A DNA stretch of 64,000 bases from Arabidopsis thaliana (GCF_000001735.4 NC_003070.9:9238001-9302000), one strand, 5' to 3'; positions 46,381-57,425 are shown, counted from the stretch's first letter. The notes: generated by a model from the sequence alone, not told the origin. Program-made: numbers and translations.

Positions 46381-47186
46381 AGGCTCTTTTATATATATTT
46401 TATGGGATTTTAATTGCTTTACAGTGTGACAAAAAAAAAAAAAAAAAATTGCTTTACAGTATTTGTTGCATCTTATTTTCCTTCTCGTGGTTTATAATGG
46501 TAATAAAATAAGCATATTTAAGGGTTACTATATCTTGTGAATTGTGATCATAGACTAAATTTCTTATACACCTACAACATTTTTAATCTCTTGGTTACAA
46601 ATGTTTGTTGGCGTTTTATTACATGCTATGATATAGTGTAGGGAAATTCAAAGAAATGCAGAGAAGTATGGAAATGGAGTTGTCGAGATAATTAAGGAGA
46701 AGTAATGAGCTTGATAAACTTCAGTCTATTATAATTTTCATGGAAACTTTTTGTTTTGACATTATTGGATCATATTCTGTCTAACCCCACTTCAGGTCAA
46801 AGAAGAAAGCGTTTACACAAAACTTCCAAAAATATAGAAAAAATATGTATTCAAAAAGTTGTGTGAAATCCGGAAGTACTCGAGGAAAGGGAAACAAATA
46901 TTGTATGTAGTCAAATACTAAAACGTAAAATGAGAAAAAGGTAAATAAATAAAAGAAAAAGAAAGAGGAAAGAGTCAAGAGAGCATATATTCCCAACTAA
47001 TGTTTCCAGTTATGTTGTGAGAATAAGATTTGAAGAACAAGCGTAAAAGCAAACTCCAACAACTACATGTTTTTAATCTCCATATCTGTGCAACAATCGT
47101 GAAAATAAAATCCTTCTTTTTAATCTTTATTGTGGCCAGAGTAATGTTTTTGCGTTTGGGATCATTCTTGATTGTTACTACAGAAC
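46381..47186. other. spacer between S1 copy 5 and the GARP-like frame
   Basis: Contains a tiny poly(A) insertion (46412-46460) right after copy 5. No other element or gene is supported. Confidence 0.55.
46412..46460 (+). mobile_element. tiny GTGAC-poly(A) insertion with target duplication
   Basis: AATTGCTTTACAGT at 46412-46425 is repeated at 46447-46460. Between them are GTGAC and an A run; counting the tail into the second repeat, the run is 18 A. The tail junction GTGAC-A(n) is the same as in the insertion at 2082-2109. Confidence 0.6.
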
Positions 47187-47579
47187 ATGGTAAATGATAA
47201 GAACCATAAGTCAAAGGAATCTAAGGAGAGATTGAAATGGAGTTGTGAGCTTCAAAACAGATTCATCGATGCTGTTAATCAACTTGGTGGGCCAGAAAGT
47301 TCGTCTCTATCTTCTTTGTCCTTCTGAAAACTCTTAATCAAGGAATCAAGAAGTGTTTGTGGTTTGGTCTTATGCACATTTCTTGATTGTTTTTTCATTT
47401 TTTTCTCTTTGTTATGTGTGATATCAGAAGTGATGCCTCAGGGTTTGATGAGGATTATGGAGATTCCTGAGCTTACTTTGTACCATCTTAAGACAAAAAA
47501 AGTTCATCAACCTTTTCCCAGAACAAGAACAAAAAAAGGCACAAGTTTTTTTTACAAAAGCTTCTTATGTAAATCCTAA
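47187..47579 (+). CDS. compact GARP/MYB-CC-like protein, possibly unannotated or decaying
   Basis: Two exons, 47187-47298 and 47428-47579, join in frame. They give an 87-aa protein starting MVNDKNHKSKESKERLKWS. It covers almost the whole GARP DNA-binding domain: RLKWSCELQNRFIDAVNQLG, GGPEKVMPQGLMRIME and PELTLYHLKTKK. The intron falls at the LGGP-[ED]-K position used by APL/MYR-type MYB-CC genes. The usual HLQKYR end is replaced by KKVHQPFPRTRTKKG and no coiled coil follows. Its stop (47577-47579) overlaps the stop of MPSR1 on the other strand. It could be a small DNA-binding or interfering protein, or a truncated pseudogene that still happens to be open. Expression is unknown. Confidence 0.5.
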
Positions 47580-48190
47580 TTCTCGGACTCAACACCATCA
47601 CTGTTTCCACCGTCCTGCGCAGAAAAATCTCTAATTCTCCGACCATCGTTGAAACTGAACCTAACCCAAATCTCATTCCCATCGTTTCTTTTCTTCCCAA
47701 TCTCATCTCCATCAACAGGCATCTCGTACCTACAAACAGGACACGACCCATGAAACCCTAACCATTTCTCTATACATCCACCGTGAAACCTATGCTTACA
47801 CGGCATCTCCTTCACCGTCTCCTCGGACTTCCACTCCTCCAAACAGATCACACACTCTCCTTCACAGCCATCAATCTCAACGATCGGCATCGCATCGATG
47901 GAAGCCTTGGACGCAGGAGGACGACCTTCCTCACGTGACTCCAGTAAGCTACGAAGCAGAGGATTCATTCCTGATGAGCCTTCGAGCACAATCATTCCTT
48001 GTGTAAAAGGGTTGACTAAAATGATTCTCTCACGCGATGAAGCAACATCATCATCATCTCCGTTTGATGATTCTTGATCAGAGAAGCCTAAGAGAAAAGG
48101 CAAGAAGAGATATAAATCTCTGTTCCTCAAAAACCTTCCGGAAACAGAGGATGTCTCTGTTCCAACTTCAGCTTCTTGTTCTGTCGCCAT
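47576..48190 (-). CDS. MPSR1: RING-H2 E3 ubiquitin ligase MPSR1
   Basis: Intronless, 204 aa from the ATG at 48190 (MATEQEAEVGTETSSVSG). The open frame extends three codons further to a TTG, which is not used as a start. A C-terminal RING-H2 finger contains ECVICLEEW, MPCKHRFHGGCIEKWLG and SCPVCRYEMP, with the expected C3H2C3 ligands. A segment MIVLEGSSGMNPLLRSLLES lies before the RING. From memory At1g26800 encodes MPSR1, a cytosolic ligase that recognises misfolded proteins; the sequence itself shows the RING E3 function only. It converges on the GARP-like frame with overlapping stop codons. Confidence 0.93.
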   Translation of the reverse strand: MATEQEAEVGTETSSVSGRFLRNRDLYLFLPFLLGFSDQESSNGDDDDVASSRERIILVNPFTQGMIVLEGSSGMNPLLRSLLESREEGRPPASKASIDAMPIVEIDGCEGECVICLEEWKSEETVKEMPCKHRFHGGCIEKWLGFHGSCPVCRYEMPVDGDEIGKKRNDGNEIWVRFSFNDGRRIRDFSAQDGGNSDGVESEN

Positions 48191-48861
48191 CGCAAACAAA
48201 CTATTGTTTTGAAGAAATTGGTCGTTTCAAGATTTAAGGGAGTTGCGTATGAATGTTGTGGAAAGATCTAGAAATTATTAACGCAGAAGACTTTTCTTCC
48301 CATGGGCCTAAAATAAATTAAGTTGAAGACAATGATTGATGTTATCGATATGCTTATCCATTAGCAAATATCTATGTTATATTTTTCTCTGACTCAACGT
48401 TATGATTTGTCTAAACTCTCCTCATTCCAGAGAGTTATACTTCAAGACGACGAAGGGTGTTTTTGGGAATTTTGAAGGCTGTTGCACATATTTATATGCA
48501 TGATGGTGGATAAGAAGAAAAGAAAAAGTTCCACTGGTTTCGGATCTTTACTTGAAGTGACACGATTCACTCCCTAGTGGATTACACGTAAACATTTGTG
48601 AAGAGTAAGCAATGACAATTGATTCATATCAAATTCTCAAAAGATAAAATATGCTCCTATTGTTATTTATCAGTTGAAAGTTTTAGTACATCTTTGTAAT
48701 ATACACACGTAAAAGTAAAACTAAACTGCAAATCTAGTCTACTTGTACAACAAACAAACAAAATCAAATATTTTGTGACCAAAGAATGAACTCTTTTCTT
48801 ATGTACCTGTGGAAGGACACGTGAACCAAAACGCAATGGTTGAAATATGTGCGTTCACGTT
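48191..48861. other. MPSR1 promoter and GALT1 3' flank
   Basis: A 671-bp spacer between two minus-strand genes. I see no RNA gene or repeat; it should include the MPSR1 leader and promoter and the GALT1 3' UTR. Confidence 0.5.
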
Positions 48862-51327
48862 TTACCATTCGCGGCAGCAAAGAGAGCGTTTGGTTTCTTG
48901 GTATTTACGCCAAAGGCAAGTCATTTCGGCAGGGCTTTGGTAATGAGCAACCACATAACCATCCTTGCATCCATCACTAATGATCCTTCCATCGTTTTCG
49001 TAATGAGGCTCGAGTCCATGTTTTGTCAGCTCAGCTATCCATATCCCCATTGCCACATCTTCTAGCTTAAACATCTATTCACAAATTTCAAAAATTTTCA
49101 CAATCCATTTCTATGTGAATCCGGAAATGTGATTGAATGGAGTTAGCATAGAGTAGTACAATACCTTTAGGTTTCCTTCTTTGAAAAGCTTACCAACCGA
49201 TTCTGCTATGTCACGAGATACAATGTAGCCTGGACCATGCGCCCATGGTGGATATTTCTCTTCAGGCCATTCCTGTTTTTTGAGTAGAAACTTCGTTAAA
49301 TGAATCAGAAATCAGTCTATTTGCAAACATAGCTATGTCAGATTGTGTTGTACCTCATAACTGATGTACCATTTGCTATCAGGGTTTCGAATAGGTTGAG
49401 AGTCGGAATTGATCAGTCCGTATATTAACCCGCGAGTGTTGTTGGTCATTGATAAAGAAAGTAACACTTCATCTACACGAACAAAGGCGTCATCATCCGT
49501 TTTCATGATGAACTTGGCTGAGTCAACCTCTGTCTGTTTAAAATATGACGTTAGTGAGGCAAAACAGTAAAGACTACTCAACTGTGGCTAGGAAGAAACA
49601 TGACAAAGACAACTATATTATTACCCCGAAGATGCAGATGGCTAGTGTTTTCCAACTGATGAGACTGTAATAATCAACAAAGGGCATTAGCTGAACATCA
49701 CCGTAAGTCCGAGCCTCGTTCCAGAGTTCCAAGTTAACAAGAGGACTTTTGTGCTGCATTACCAACCACAAAGAAAATCATCATTTAGAATTATGCAATT
49801 CCAACATACTCCTGATATTTTCAGAGAGGGAGAAAGCTTACAAGGCCAACAAAAAAGCGTACTGCAACTCTTCCAGATCTTACATCATCATACTGCATCC
49901 ATGTTCTCCTCACAGCCATCCGTCTTTTAAAATTGTTTGCAGTGGAGAAAACACCAATAACGAGATCCAGTGGCCTTAATGGTGAAAGGGTAGGTGATTT
50001 TAGTGCCTCTAGATCAACAACGTGCTCTGATTCTTCTGATGTGGGCAAACCGCTGGCAAGAATGGATATTAACCTAAAGTCACCTGTAATCCGTATTTCA
50101 CTAACAAGCCACGGTTCCAGTGTCTGAAAGACGAAGAACCCATATGAGACACTAAACATTTGATGGAAAATTGCTAAGAGCAGTAGAAAAATATATAAGA
50201 AGAGTGATGATATTACATCGCGGAAAGCAAATGAAGTTATATGTTTCCCATCAACTGTCATCTGCATTCCCTCTGTTCCCACCCTAAGTGTAGCAACCGA
50301 TAAGAAACCCTGCTTGAAAGGAAAGTATTTTTCATGTTTAGATGCTTCCCTGGCTACTGGAACTCCCCTTGAAGTGTTGGACTGCAAGCTAGTTGAAGAA
50401 GTTCGGTTAATTTCTCCACCAACCATCTTGTTGCATTCATCCAAGTCATCCACTGTGTATTATAATCATGTCAACACAGACTTATTCATGGAGGATCAAG
50501 TGACTACATTTATGTAAGCGGGTGAAACTATACTTGCATTCACCTTTCTTATTCATATCAGGATCAAATTTTGGACAGCGTTCCTCAGCTCCCCAGTCCT
50601 GAGATGCCGTCCAGCTGTTTTGAACAATCACAGGGTCTTCCGTCGATTTGTCACCAAGAAGCCTAACATTATAATGCACAATGATGGGTGGATCAGGCTC
50701 CCCTGGAAGCGGTTGTCCCGTTAGATCAATCCGAAAACTACCAACAAGACCATCTGGGATGCCAATAACTGTGATGGAGGAACCCTGAGTCAAACCACAA
50801 GGAATTTGCAACTTCAGACTACTCCCATCAGCTTCAGTAGCATTCATTTTGCTTAGAAACTGAGGACAAAGCTCCTCTTTTCCTTTCCTCGTCTGATTTT
50901 CATTAACATCAACTAGTTTCTTAGCTTCAACAGCAGACACAAGACTCTCCCAAACAATGCCAGCTTCCTTAATAGCATCAACTCCATTAACTAAACTCTG
51001 TGCATTATCAACAAGACTTTCCAAACGGTTCCAAGTAAGCAAAGGCTCTCTCTCTTCTTTAGACACATTCTGCTCAACAAACAAACCCGAGACAACAGCG
51101 ATATCATCACCAGATATCGCTTCTTGAGTATTCCTCGCTTCTTTCATAAAGTCAGGGAGAGTAATCCGCAGCCATTCCATAGGAAGAGTGGTGTTAGGAG
51201 TAACAACAACAGAAGCAGCAGCAGTAATATAAGGCTTTTCAACAGGAGTGTTCAAGTCTACATATCTATACACCGTCAAGAACATACACATTGATACAAC
51301 AAGAAGCCCTCCATAAAATCTCTTCAT
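48862..51327 (-). CDS. GALT1: beta-1,3-galactosyltransferase GALT1 (Lewis a synthesis)
   Basis: Seven minus-strand exons, 51327-50544, 50452-50217, 50123-49842, 49753-49625, 49533-49354, 49272-49165 and 49074-48862, give 643 aa. An N-terminal signal anchor (GGLLVVSMCMFLTVY) makes it a type II Golgi protein with a long stem. A galectin-like domain occupies about residues 175-375 (LQIPCGLTQGSSITVIGIP, HYNVRLLGD, TVDGKHITSFAFRD). A GT31 catalytic domain follows, with RRMAVRRTWM, the metal-binding DDD at 490-492 in MKTDDDAFVRVD, and YPPWAHGPGYIVSRDIA. GALT1 adds beta-1,3-galactose to N-glycan GlcNAc to build Lewis a epitopes. A 5' UTR intron is likely at about 51432-51778. Confidence 0.95.
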
Positions 51328-52160
51328 TTTTCACAGCCGAAAATCACTCAAACGAGAAATCGCGCGGCGAGATCATCAATATTCAATCTTACAGTACAAT
51401 GTAGCTATTTTTTAACTTCAATCAATCCCTGAAACACAAAAAAAAAAGTTATGGTTTTTAATCAACATAAGTCATTTTCAAATTTAAGTATAGATTCAGC
51501 AGAACCATGATAATGTTAGATTCACGAACTTTATACTAAATATTAACAAGATCCAAAAATATCATCAAAGCTTAACAATAAGAAGAAGAAAAAAAATCAG
51601 ATTTTTATCAGTTAAGTCTGAGAAAATTGAAATTCAACAAAATCACAATAGACTAGTTAAAATCACTAGAGACTAAAAAATCAGAAGTGCCCAGAATTGT
51701 TCTCACTTCATAGAAGAACTTACTAAACCAACTATATAAGAAAATCAAACACAGAGCAAAAATTGAAAATCTGCTTACAGGCCAAAGGGAAGCAAAATTA
51801 AGCAATGTCTGTTCCGGAATCAGAATCCGGTACACCGGCAAACAGAGAAGTAGAGACGGAAAGATTTGCTGATTGAAATGGGATTCAGATCTCCGAGGCT
51901 TTACTAGTTCGCTGCTCTTTGTCGTAGTATCGAAGCACCTTCCACCAGCAGAGAAAGCGAAGGTGGTTTCATGTTTCTTTCTATTTTTTTTTAACTGTAA
52001 AACAAGAACGAAAATTGTAAAAACTGTAGAGGTAAAAAACAAAACTGTAAAGTGAAGAAAAGTTACCGATAGTTCTTTAGCTATTTTCATACAAAATTAT
52101 ACACAAGGTACTCTAAGAAAATACACAGAAATAGTTTCTAACTTAATTCAATACTAATTT

Positions 52161-52196
52161 AGTAATTTACGACAAAAAAAAAAAAAAAAGTAATTT
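52161..52196 (+). mobile_element. possible tiny ACGAC-poly(A) insertion
   Basis: AGTAATTT at 52161-52168 and 52189-52196 flanks ACGAC plus an A run of 15-16. The repeat is only 8 bp in AT-rich DNA, so this is a weak case, but the -GAC-A(n) junction matches the better ones. Confidence 0.3.
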
Positions 52197-52989
52197 TAAT
52201 TACAACCGTAGTTTTAAAAGATTACATTTATATTTTGATTTCCTCTGTTTGCATGCTTTGGAAGAAGATAAAAAAAAAAAAAAAGTATCACTTGATCACT
52301 AAAGTTTTTTGGTTGAGTCTATGACTAAATTACTAAACACATATAAACGAGATCTTTGAATTATCAAGATTTGACAATTATGCCTAATCACTGATATTTT
52401 TGATGACCCTCTAGAAACATCATTTTTAAATAAACAAAGTTACATTTGATTGCAAAAAGTAAAATAAAGTAACTGGTAAAAAAAAAACAGTAAGTAAAAG
52501 TTGGCAAACGAAACTTGAAGGGGTAAAAACAAGTTCCCAAGTCGTGATAGCGAGAGATATGAGGGTGCTTTCATTTGTAACGCACCACCATACAATATAC
52601 ATACACATGCCAGTCATAATTAACGTCTCAATATATTGATTCCCATTTTTTGCTTTTATGTGCTTTTTTCTTTTGCTGGTTGAATCGTAGGGAGACAAAC
52701 AAAATTGGACTGAAATGTTCACGTTGTTTTTTTTGTTTTGTTTAATTCACATAAGAGACTCAAAACAACCTACTCATGATGACTTTGCAAGCACACAGTC
52801 TTTGTTAAACTTACTCATGATGAAAAAATCTAGCCTTGTTGTACGTATATGCTTAAAAAAAAATTCATCTCGACTAGTAAAAAGTTGGCTGAATTAGAGT
52901 TTTCGAGTTAATAAGGCAAAAAAATTGCAATCTGTAAACGACAGCTTGAGTAGTTATAGCATATACTGTATATGACAATATATATAATG

Positions 52990-53779
52990 AAAAAGTTGTT
53001 TCATTGAACTCCCATTCCATTTGGATGGGGAATAGAAGCCTAGATAATGTTGAAATCCTAGGCATGGTAACTAACTCCTTTTGCCTCTCCTTAAGATTGA
53101 AGGCTGCTATGAGGGAGATTTCCACTGTCTTTAAACACTTTGAGTTTGCGAGAATGTATGTCACTAAATTGTTTCTCATCTTCTCTTCTTCCATTGTCTT
53201 TCCAACCAAAGATCTCTAGATGAGTTGACAGGCATGTGGGAATAGAACTCGACTGGTTCCAGGAAGGTTGGAGACCCTCGAAGTCCTGGTATCAGTACAG
53301 TTTATTATAATGTTGAGTTCATCAAAATTAGATGGATGCGCTTGTTACCGTGTTTTCGTTGATCATAAGAGTTTTCAGTTTTAGAGAATTTTGAAGCAAA
53401 AACATAAGTGGTTCTAACCAGTCTACGGAATTTTGTGTTTGAAAATAAAACGTTATGAGCAGAGAGAAGTTAATGGCGCTACAACACGCGACTTATGATA
53501 GAGGAAAACGAAGATTAGTTGAAGAAACAACAAGGAATACGAGAGAGAGAGAGATATATAAAATGGCTACCATTGATTTGGTCAAGCGCAAATCCATACA
53601 TCAGAAGAAAGAGATCTAAGAAACTTGGTATCGGGATTAGGAACAAAGCCAGTGTCTGCCACATCAAGGCAAGACATATTCTCTATCAAGCAATAGTCTT
53701 CCCAAACGTCAACTAAGTCCACATCTGTTAATGAAGGGCAATCTATTACCAACGATCCATTGTGATCAATGATCATCAT
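52990..53779 (-). pseudogene. broken F-box/LRR gene, FBD-domain part
   Basis: On the minus strand three blocks follow the order of F-box/FBD/LRR proteins. The first, from 53779 to 53590, has NGSLVIDCPSLTDVDLVDVW, CLIENMSCLDVAD and TKFLRSLSS. The second, about 53270-53170, has WNQSSSIPTCLSTHLEIFGW. The third, about 53160-52990, has VTYILANSKCLKTVEIS and KELVTMPRISTLSRLLF. Blocks two and three are in different frames and part of the LRR region between blocks one and two is missing. No F-box start is present. FBD genes are a large, fast-dying family in Arabidopsis, so this is a normal relic. Confidence 0.8.
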
Positions 53780-54759
53780 CCTCTACCTGATCAACCTAAT
53801 TATCCTCTTCCTCACCAACCGATCATTATCCTCTTCTTCATCAACCTTTACCTCATCTTTATCCTATATATCGTTGAGTCTATATTTTACTGATTTTTGA
53901 TAGCTCAACATCATTCTCTTATGTACATGTTATAACAAAAACAAATGGCTCACGATATTGCTAAAGAGTAAAAAAAAAATGTTCAACCGCTTATGCATGA
54001 AATGCATTGTGCTTAATCAAAACATGGCTTTTAACAGTAATCAAAACATGGTTTTAATGACCCGTCTCCATGGAGCGGTGGTTACCGAAGCTTCCTCAGC
54101 CTTCTATCTACAAACCCACCCAACTTTAGACCCGTCGTCACCCATCTCCTTGCAGATAAACACCTCAAGCTCGCCCTTCTCGTGCGGGCGAGAACCTCAG
54201 TCTTGGAATCTTCATACTATAGAAAATGATAAAGATTTGGCCCTACAATATTTTTTTTCTTCACGCAAAATTCATGGTGTTTGCTAATGTCAGTTACTTT
54301 AGAAAAATGATGCTATCTTTAACCTAAGATGTCCGGGGAAAAAAAATGAATAGTACAATATGTAATGGATCTAATAAGCTAGGCCAATGATGCATGTTGT
54401 GCCCGCAGTATTTCGATGCAAGGAAATTGGATCCTTCAATAGATATCATGCATGAACAGGCTAGGTACACATGAATGTATTCTATGTTCACAAAACATTA
54501 ATTTAACTGGTATAAATTATACATGCCTTGAATTTCAGCAAGGAACTACCAGAACAATTTTCTCACCATAACATTGTAAGAGAACTGTAAATTAGTATTT
54601 TAACTAGAAACAAATTAGTAACCTTTATCATCTTTTTACCATGCAAATCACGGGTATCGTCCAATTATACACTGTTTATTACAACTAAATTTTGCAAGAA
54701 ACACAAATAAAAATTAATAGGTAGAATGTAAATACATAGAAAAAATGTAGCCATAAAAT

Positions 54760-55722
54760 TTAGAACTTGGGAAATTGAACTCGAGAGTCGCATCGACCAT
54801 GCGGCATAACAGGACAGTTGATGAATTTGGAGGCCGAAGTGTCAACACATAAATAAATCTGATAGAGTTGGCTATTATGTGACGAATCTTTGTTACATTC
54901 AATGCCCGGAGCAAACCCAACTACTTGTTTGATCGTATTCTCAATATCTTTCATTTCATAAAATTTATCATCCGGTTTGATCCCTACATCATGCAACACA
55001 AAATATAATAAGAAAAGAACATCCACTTATACATAACTAACAATGGAGATCAAAATGAAGGGCAAAACAAGTGAATATTGTACCAGCATTGGTAAGGGCA
55101 TGAAGGAGATTAGCTTTCTGTTTGAGCTTGAGACCAGCTTCGAAGTAATCGTGTTGGTCAAGCTCGGACTCAGCGCACGTACCGTGTTTCTCCCACTCAT
55201 GTGTCCAAAACTTCATACCATCATTGCTCGGACACGACAACGTTGGCCATTCTCTTTGTAAATCGCTCATCAGATCAGAAACCTTTATAAAAGTTTTCGA
55301 TTCTCATTAGTTATTTACGATTCTTTTCTTGTGGTTAATAATTTCCGAAGTCCCAAAATACAAAAACTATTGTGTTATAAGTTAAAAACAAACCCGTAAA
55401 TCATCAAATCGACTGTCAGGATTACAATTTTGCGGCCATCCACCGGTTTTGTAGTTAGGCCAAAGACCGTGAATTCCAAAATCTGCAGCTGGTTTACCGG
55501 TTTGTGGATAGCAACAACTATGTCTTGAATCACAATACGCTCCAGGCCACTGCATTGCAACGCACATACACAAACATAAAATTTCAAAGTACAATGATAA
55601 TTCTTGTAGAGACATTTATCGACTTTAATTACCTGTAAAACGAAGTAGAAGAAATCGAAATCTTGGGCGAAACTTTGTACGTAGAGTTGTTGTAACGCTA
55701 GAATAAAAATGAAGAATTTCAT
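54760..55722 (-). CDS. RNS3: RNase T2 family ribonuclease RNS3
   Basis: Four minus-strand exons, 55722-55633, 55549-55394, 55282-55084 and 54983-54760, give 222 aa. A signal peptide (MKFFIFILALQQLYVQSFA) precedes QDFDFFYFVLQWPGAYCD. The two catalytic sites are intact: CAS I FGIHGLWPNY with His57, and CAS II FWTHEWEKHGTC with His110, Glu111 and His115. Cysteines match the S-like RNase pattern. It is secreted and cleaves single-stranded RNA through 2',3'-cyclic intermediates; S-like RNases are linked to phosphate recycling and stress. The N-terminal exon encodes exactly the leader plus the first strand. Confidence 0.96.
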
Positions 55723-55929
55723 TTCCTCAAGATATCAAATAATTTGTGGGAATCAAATTTGTCGAAAACCAATGAAGGATGGATGATAGATAAATAGTTT
55801 AGAATATGTTTATATAAGTCATATAACGTGAAGTGTGATATTTTGTTTTGGGTAGAGAGACGTGACGTGTGATTGGTATATGTTTGCTTAATTGTGTTAG
55901 GTTAGTATTTCGTGCAAGCATTTTATTTT

Positions 55930-56215
55930 CAGCTCCAATGCTTTAAAAAGTAATAACGTAAGGCAAACTTTTCATCATGCTTCAACTACAAAATTATGAG
56001 TATTTTGTAGCTCCAATTAACGTAACGTAAGGCAAACTTTCCAGCTCCAATGTTTTAGAGCTAGCCGAATATTATGTGTCTCAGTATTTATAAAATTATG
56101 AGTATTCGATTGGAAAAATAAATAAAGAAACTCTTATAGTATTCACTTAAAGACCTTTGTTTCTTAAATTTTAAATATTTAAATCCACTTAAAGATCCTT
56201 GTTTCTCATAAAGTG
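55930..56215. repeat. interleaved short direct duplications
   Basis: AGCTCCAAT occurs at 55931, 56009 and 56043. ACGTAAGGCAAACTTT occurs near 55957 and 56025. AAAATTATGAGTATT occurs near 55990 and 56091. A segment like CACTTAAAGACCTTTGTTTC occurs near 56145 and again with one or two changes near 56178. The copies are out of register, as after several small templated repair events. Confidence 0.7.
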
Positions 56216-56419
56216 TTAAAGACCCATAAAGGCATAAATCAAACCATTGTCCCGTCTCGGAAACGTACGTCAAGTTTCTTGATGAGGCGCATGTTGGCTA
56301 CTTGGTTCTACTTCTACAGTTACAGACTCCAGTGTGTACCGTATTCTATCAAGTTCTGCATTTATGCAAGAACCTTAGGTATCACAAATATTTGGGGGCA
56401 ATAAAATTATAAAAATTCC

Positions 56420-56501
56420 TTACAGTGCAGCGATTTATGTCACATTTTCAGCCAAGAGGTTGTGTGTTCGAGTTCCCTCAACTACTTCTGCTAATTTTTT
56501 T
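56420..56501 (+). repeat. tRNA-like relic with B-box
   Basis: GTGTTCGAGTTCCC at about 56463-56476 is a near-perfect B-box/T-loop, followed within 20 bp by a TTTTTTT terminator-like run. The A-box is weak (TACAGTGCAGCG). It is probably a decayed tRNA or tRNA-derived SINE head. Confidence 0.35.
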
Positions 56502-57046
56502 ATTAAAAAAAAAAAACTTTAGACCGCCCATAACTTTGAGCCGGCAATGATCCTACCTCACAATCATACTAAAATCTACCAATGATCCTTACCATGTTTT
56601 GGCGCTTGAGGTGGATACGAATAATCCACTAGTTGGGTTAACCTTATAGGGAAGGTGAAGATTGTTATAAAGTTTGTAGATTATACAATGAAAAGTAAGA
56701 AGATAGGTCCAAGTCAAAGTTTGTATGATTAAAACAAGAAAGATGGTATATACCATGCGTTGCTTTCCAGAAAATGGCTTCAAGAAAGCAAAGACAAAGA
56801 ATATCATCATGAGCTTGACCAGGGATAAGGAAGAAGATCCATTGACGTGTTTACAACGACAAAAACTAGTTAGAAGTTAGAACATAGTGTCGCTGAAGTT
56901 GTGGAGGAAATGCATTTTTTAAACAGATGCATAGAGACGATTGAATATGGCATCGAAACAGTGAATGCAAGCAACAAAGGTTGGTAAACTGGTGAAGAGA
57001 AAGGTAACAGACGATATAACTTTTTTTGTGAATGAATTAAAAGGGA

Positions 57047-57425
57047 TTTTTTTTTTTCGTCAAGAAGCTGAAATTTCATTAAACCGAAACTTAAACCGAT
57101 ACATAAGTTGGTACAATAAGTGCATAATTTAATGCAGATTTTGCATATGCATATGCACAACCGTTTTTTTCTCTAAAAATGAAGTGAAAAGAAATTTGAT
57201 CGAAATTAAACGAAAGAGCAAGAACATCTTGGAAAATCACGTAGAGATTCTTTGGGAAGGATTCTGAGTTGATAGCTTTGATCAGCGTTTGCAAATCTGA
57301 AGCGAAGGTGACTTCCTAAAACCGAGTTCTAAGGCATTTTGTTGGGCTAGATGAAGCGCCATGGCTTCTGCCAAAAGAGGAGAAGCAACATTCGCCACTC
57401 TAAGGGATTCAAAGCCTCTTTATGA
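57047..57425 (-). mobile_element. 5'-truncated LINE, RNase H end and poly(A) tail
   Basis: Read on the minus strand, 57425 to 57091 encodes pieces of an RVT_3-type RNase H: ANVASPLLAEAMALHLAQQN, then after a frame change ASDLQTLIKAINSESFPKNL, ISFHFIFREKNGCAYAYAKS. It continues into a 3' UTR ending GGTTTAATGAAATTTCAGC-TTCTTGACG and an 11-nt A tail (T run at 57047-57057). The usual GCADALAKSAL reads GCAYAYAKSAL here. No clear target duplication was found, so the copy is old. Confidence 0.75.

Larger units (their letters stand above)
51328..54759. other. GALT1 leader, F-box relic and spacer before RNS3
   Basis: Starts with the GALT1 5' leader and promoter (to about 52130). It then has a possible poly(A) insertion (52161-52196), the F-box/FBD pseudogene (52990-53779) and a GC-richer open stretch at 54059-54223 with no recognised family. 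The rest is AT-rich. Confidence 0.55.

Noticed and set aside
48191-48199. three-codon upstream extension of MPSR1
   Set aside because: It would start at TTG; the ATG at 48190 gives the expected 204 aa.
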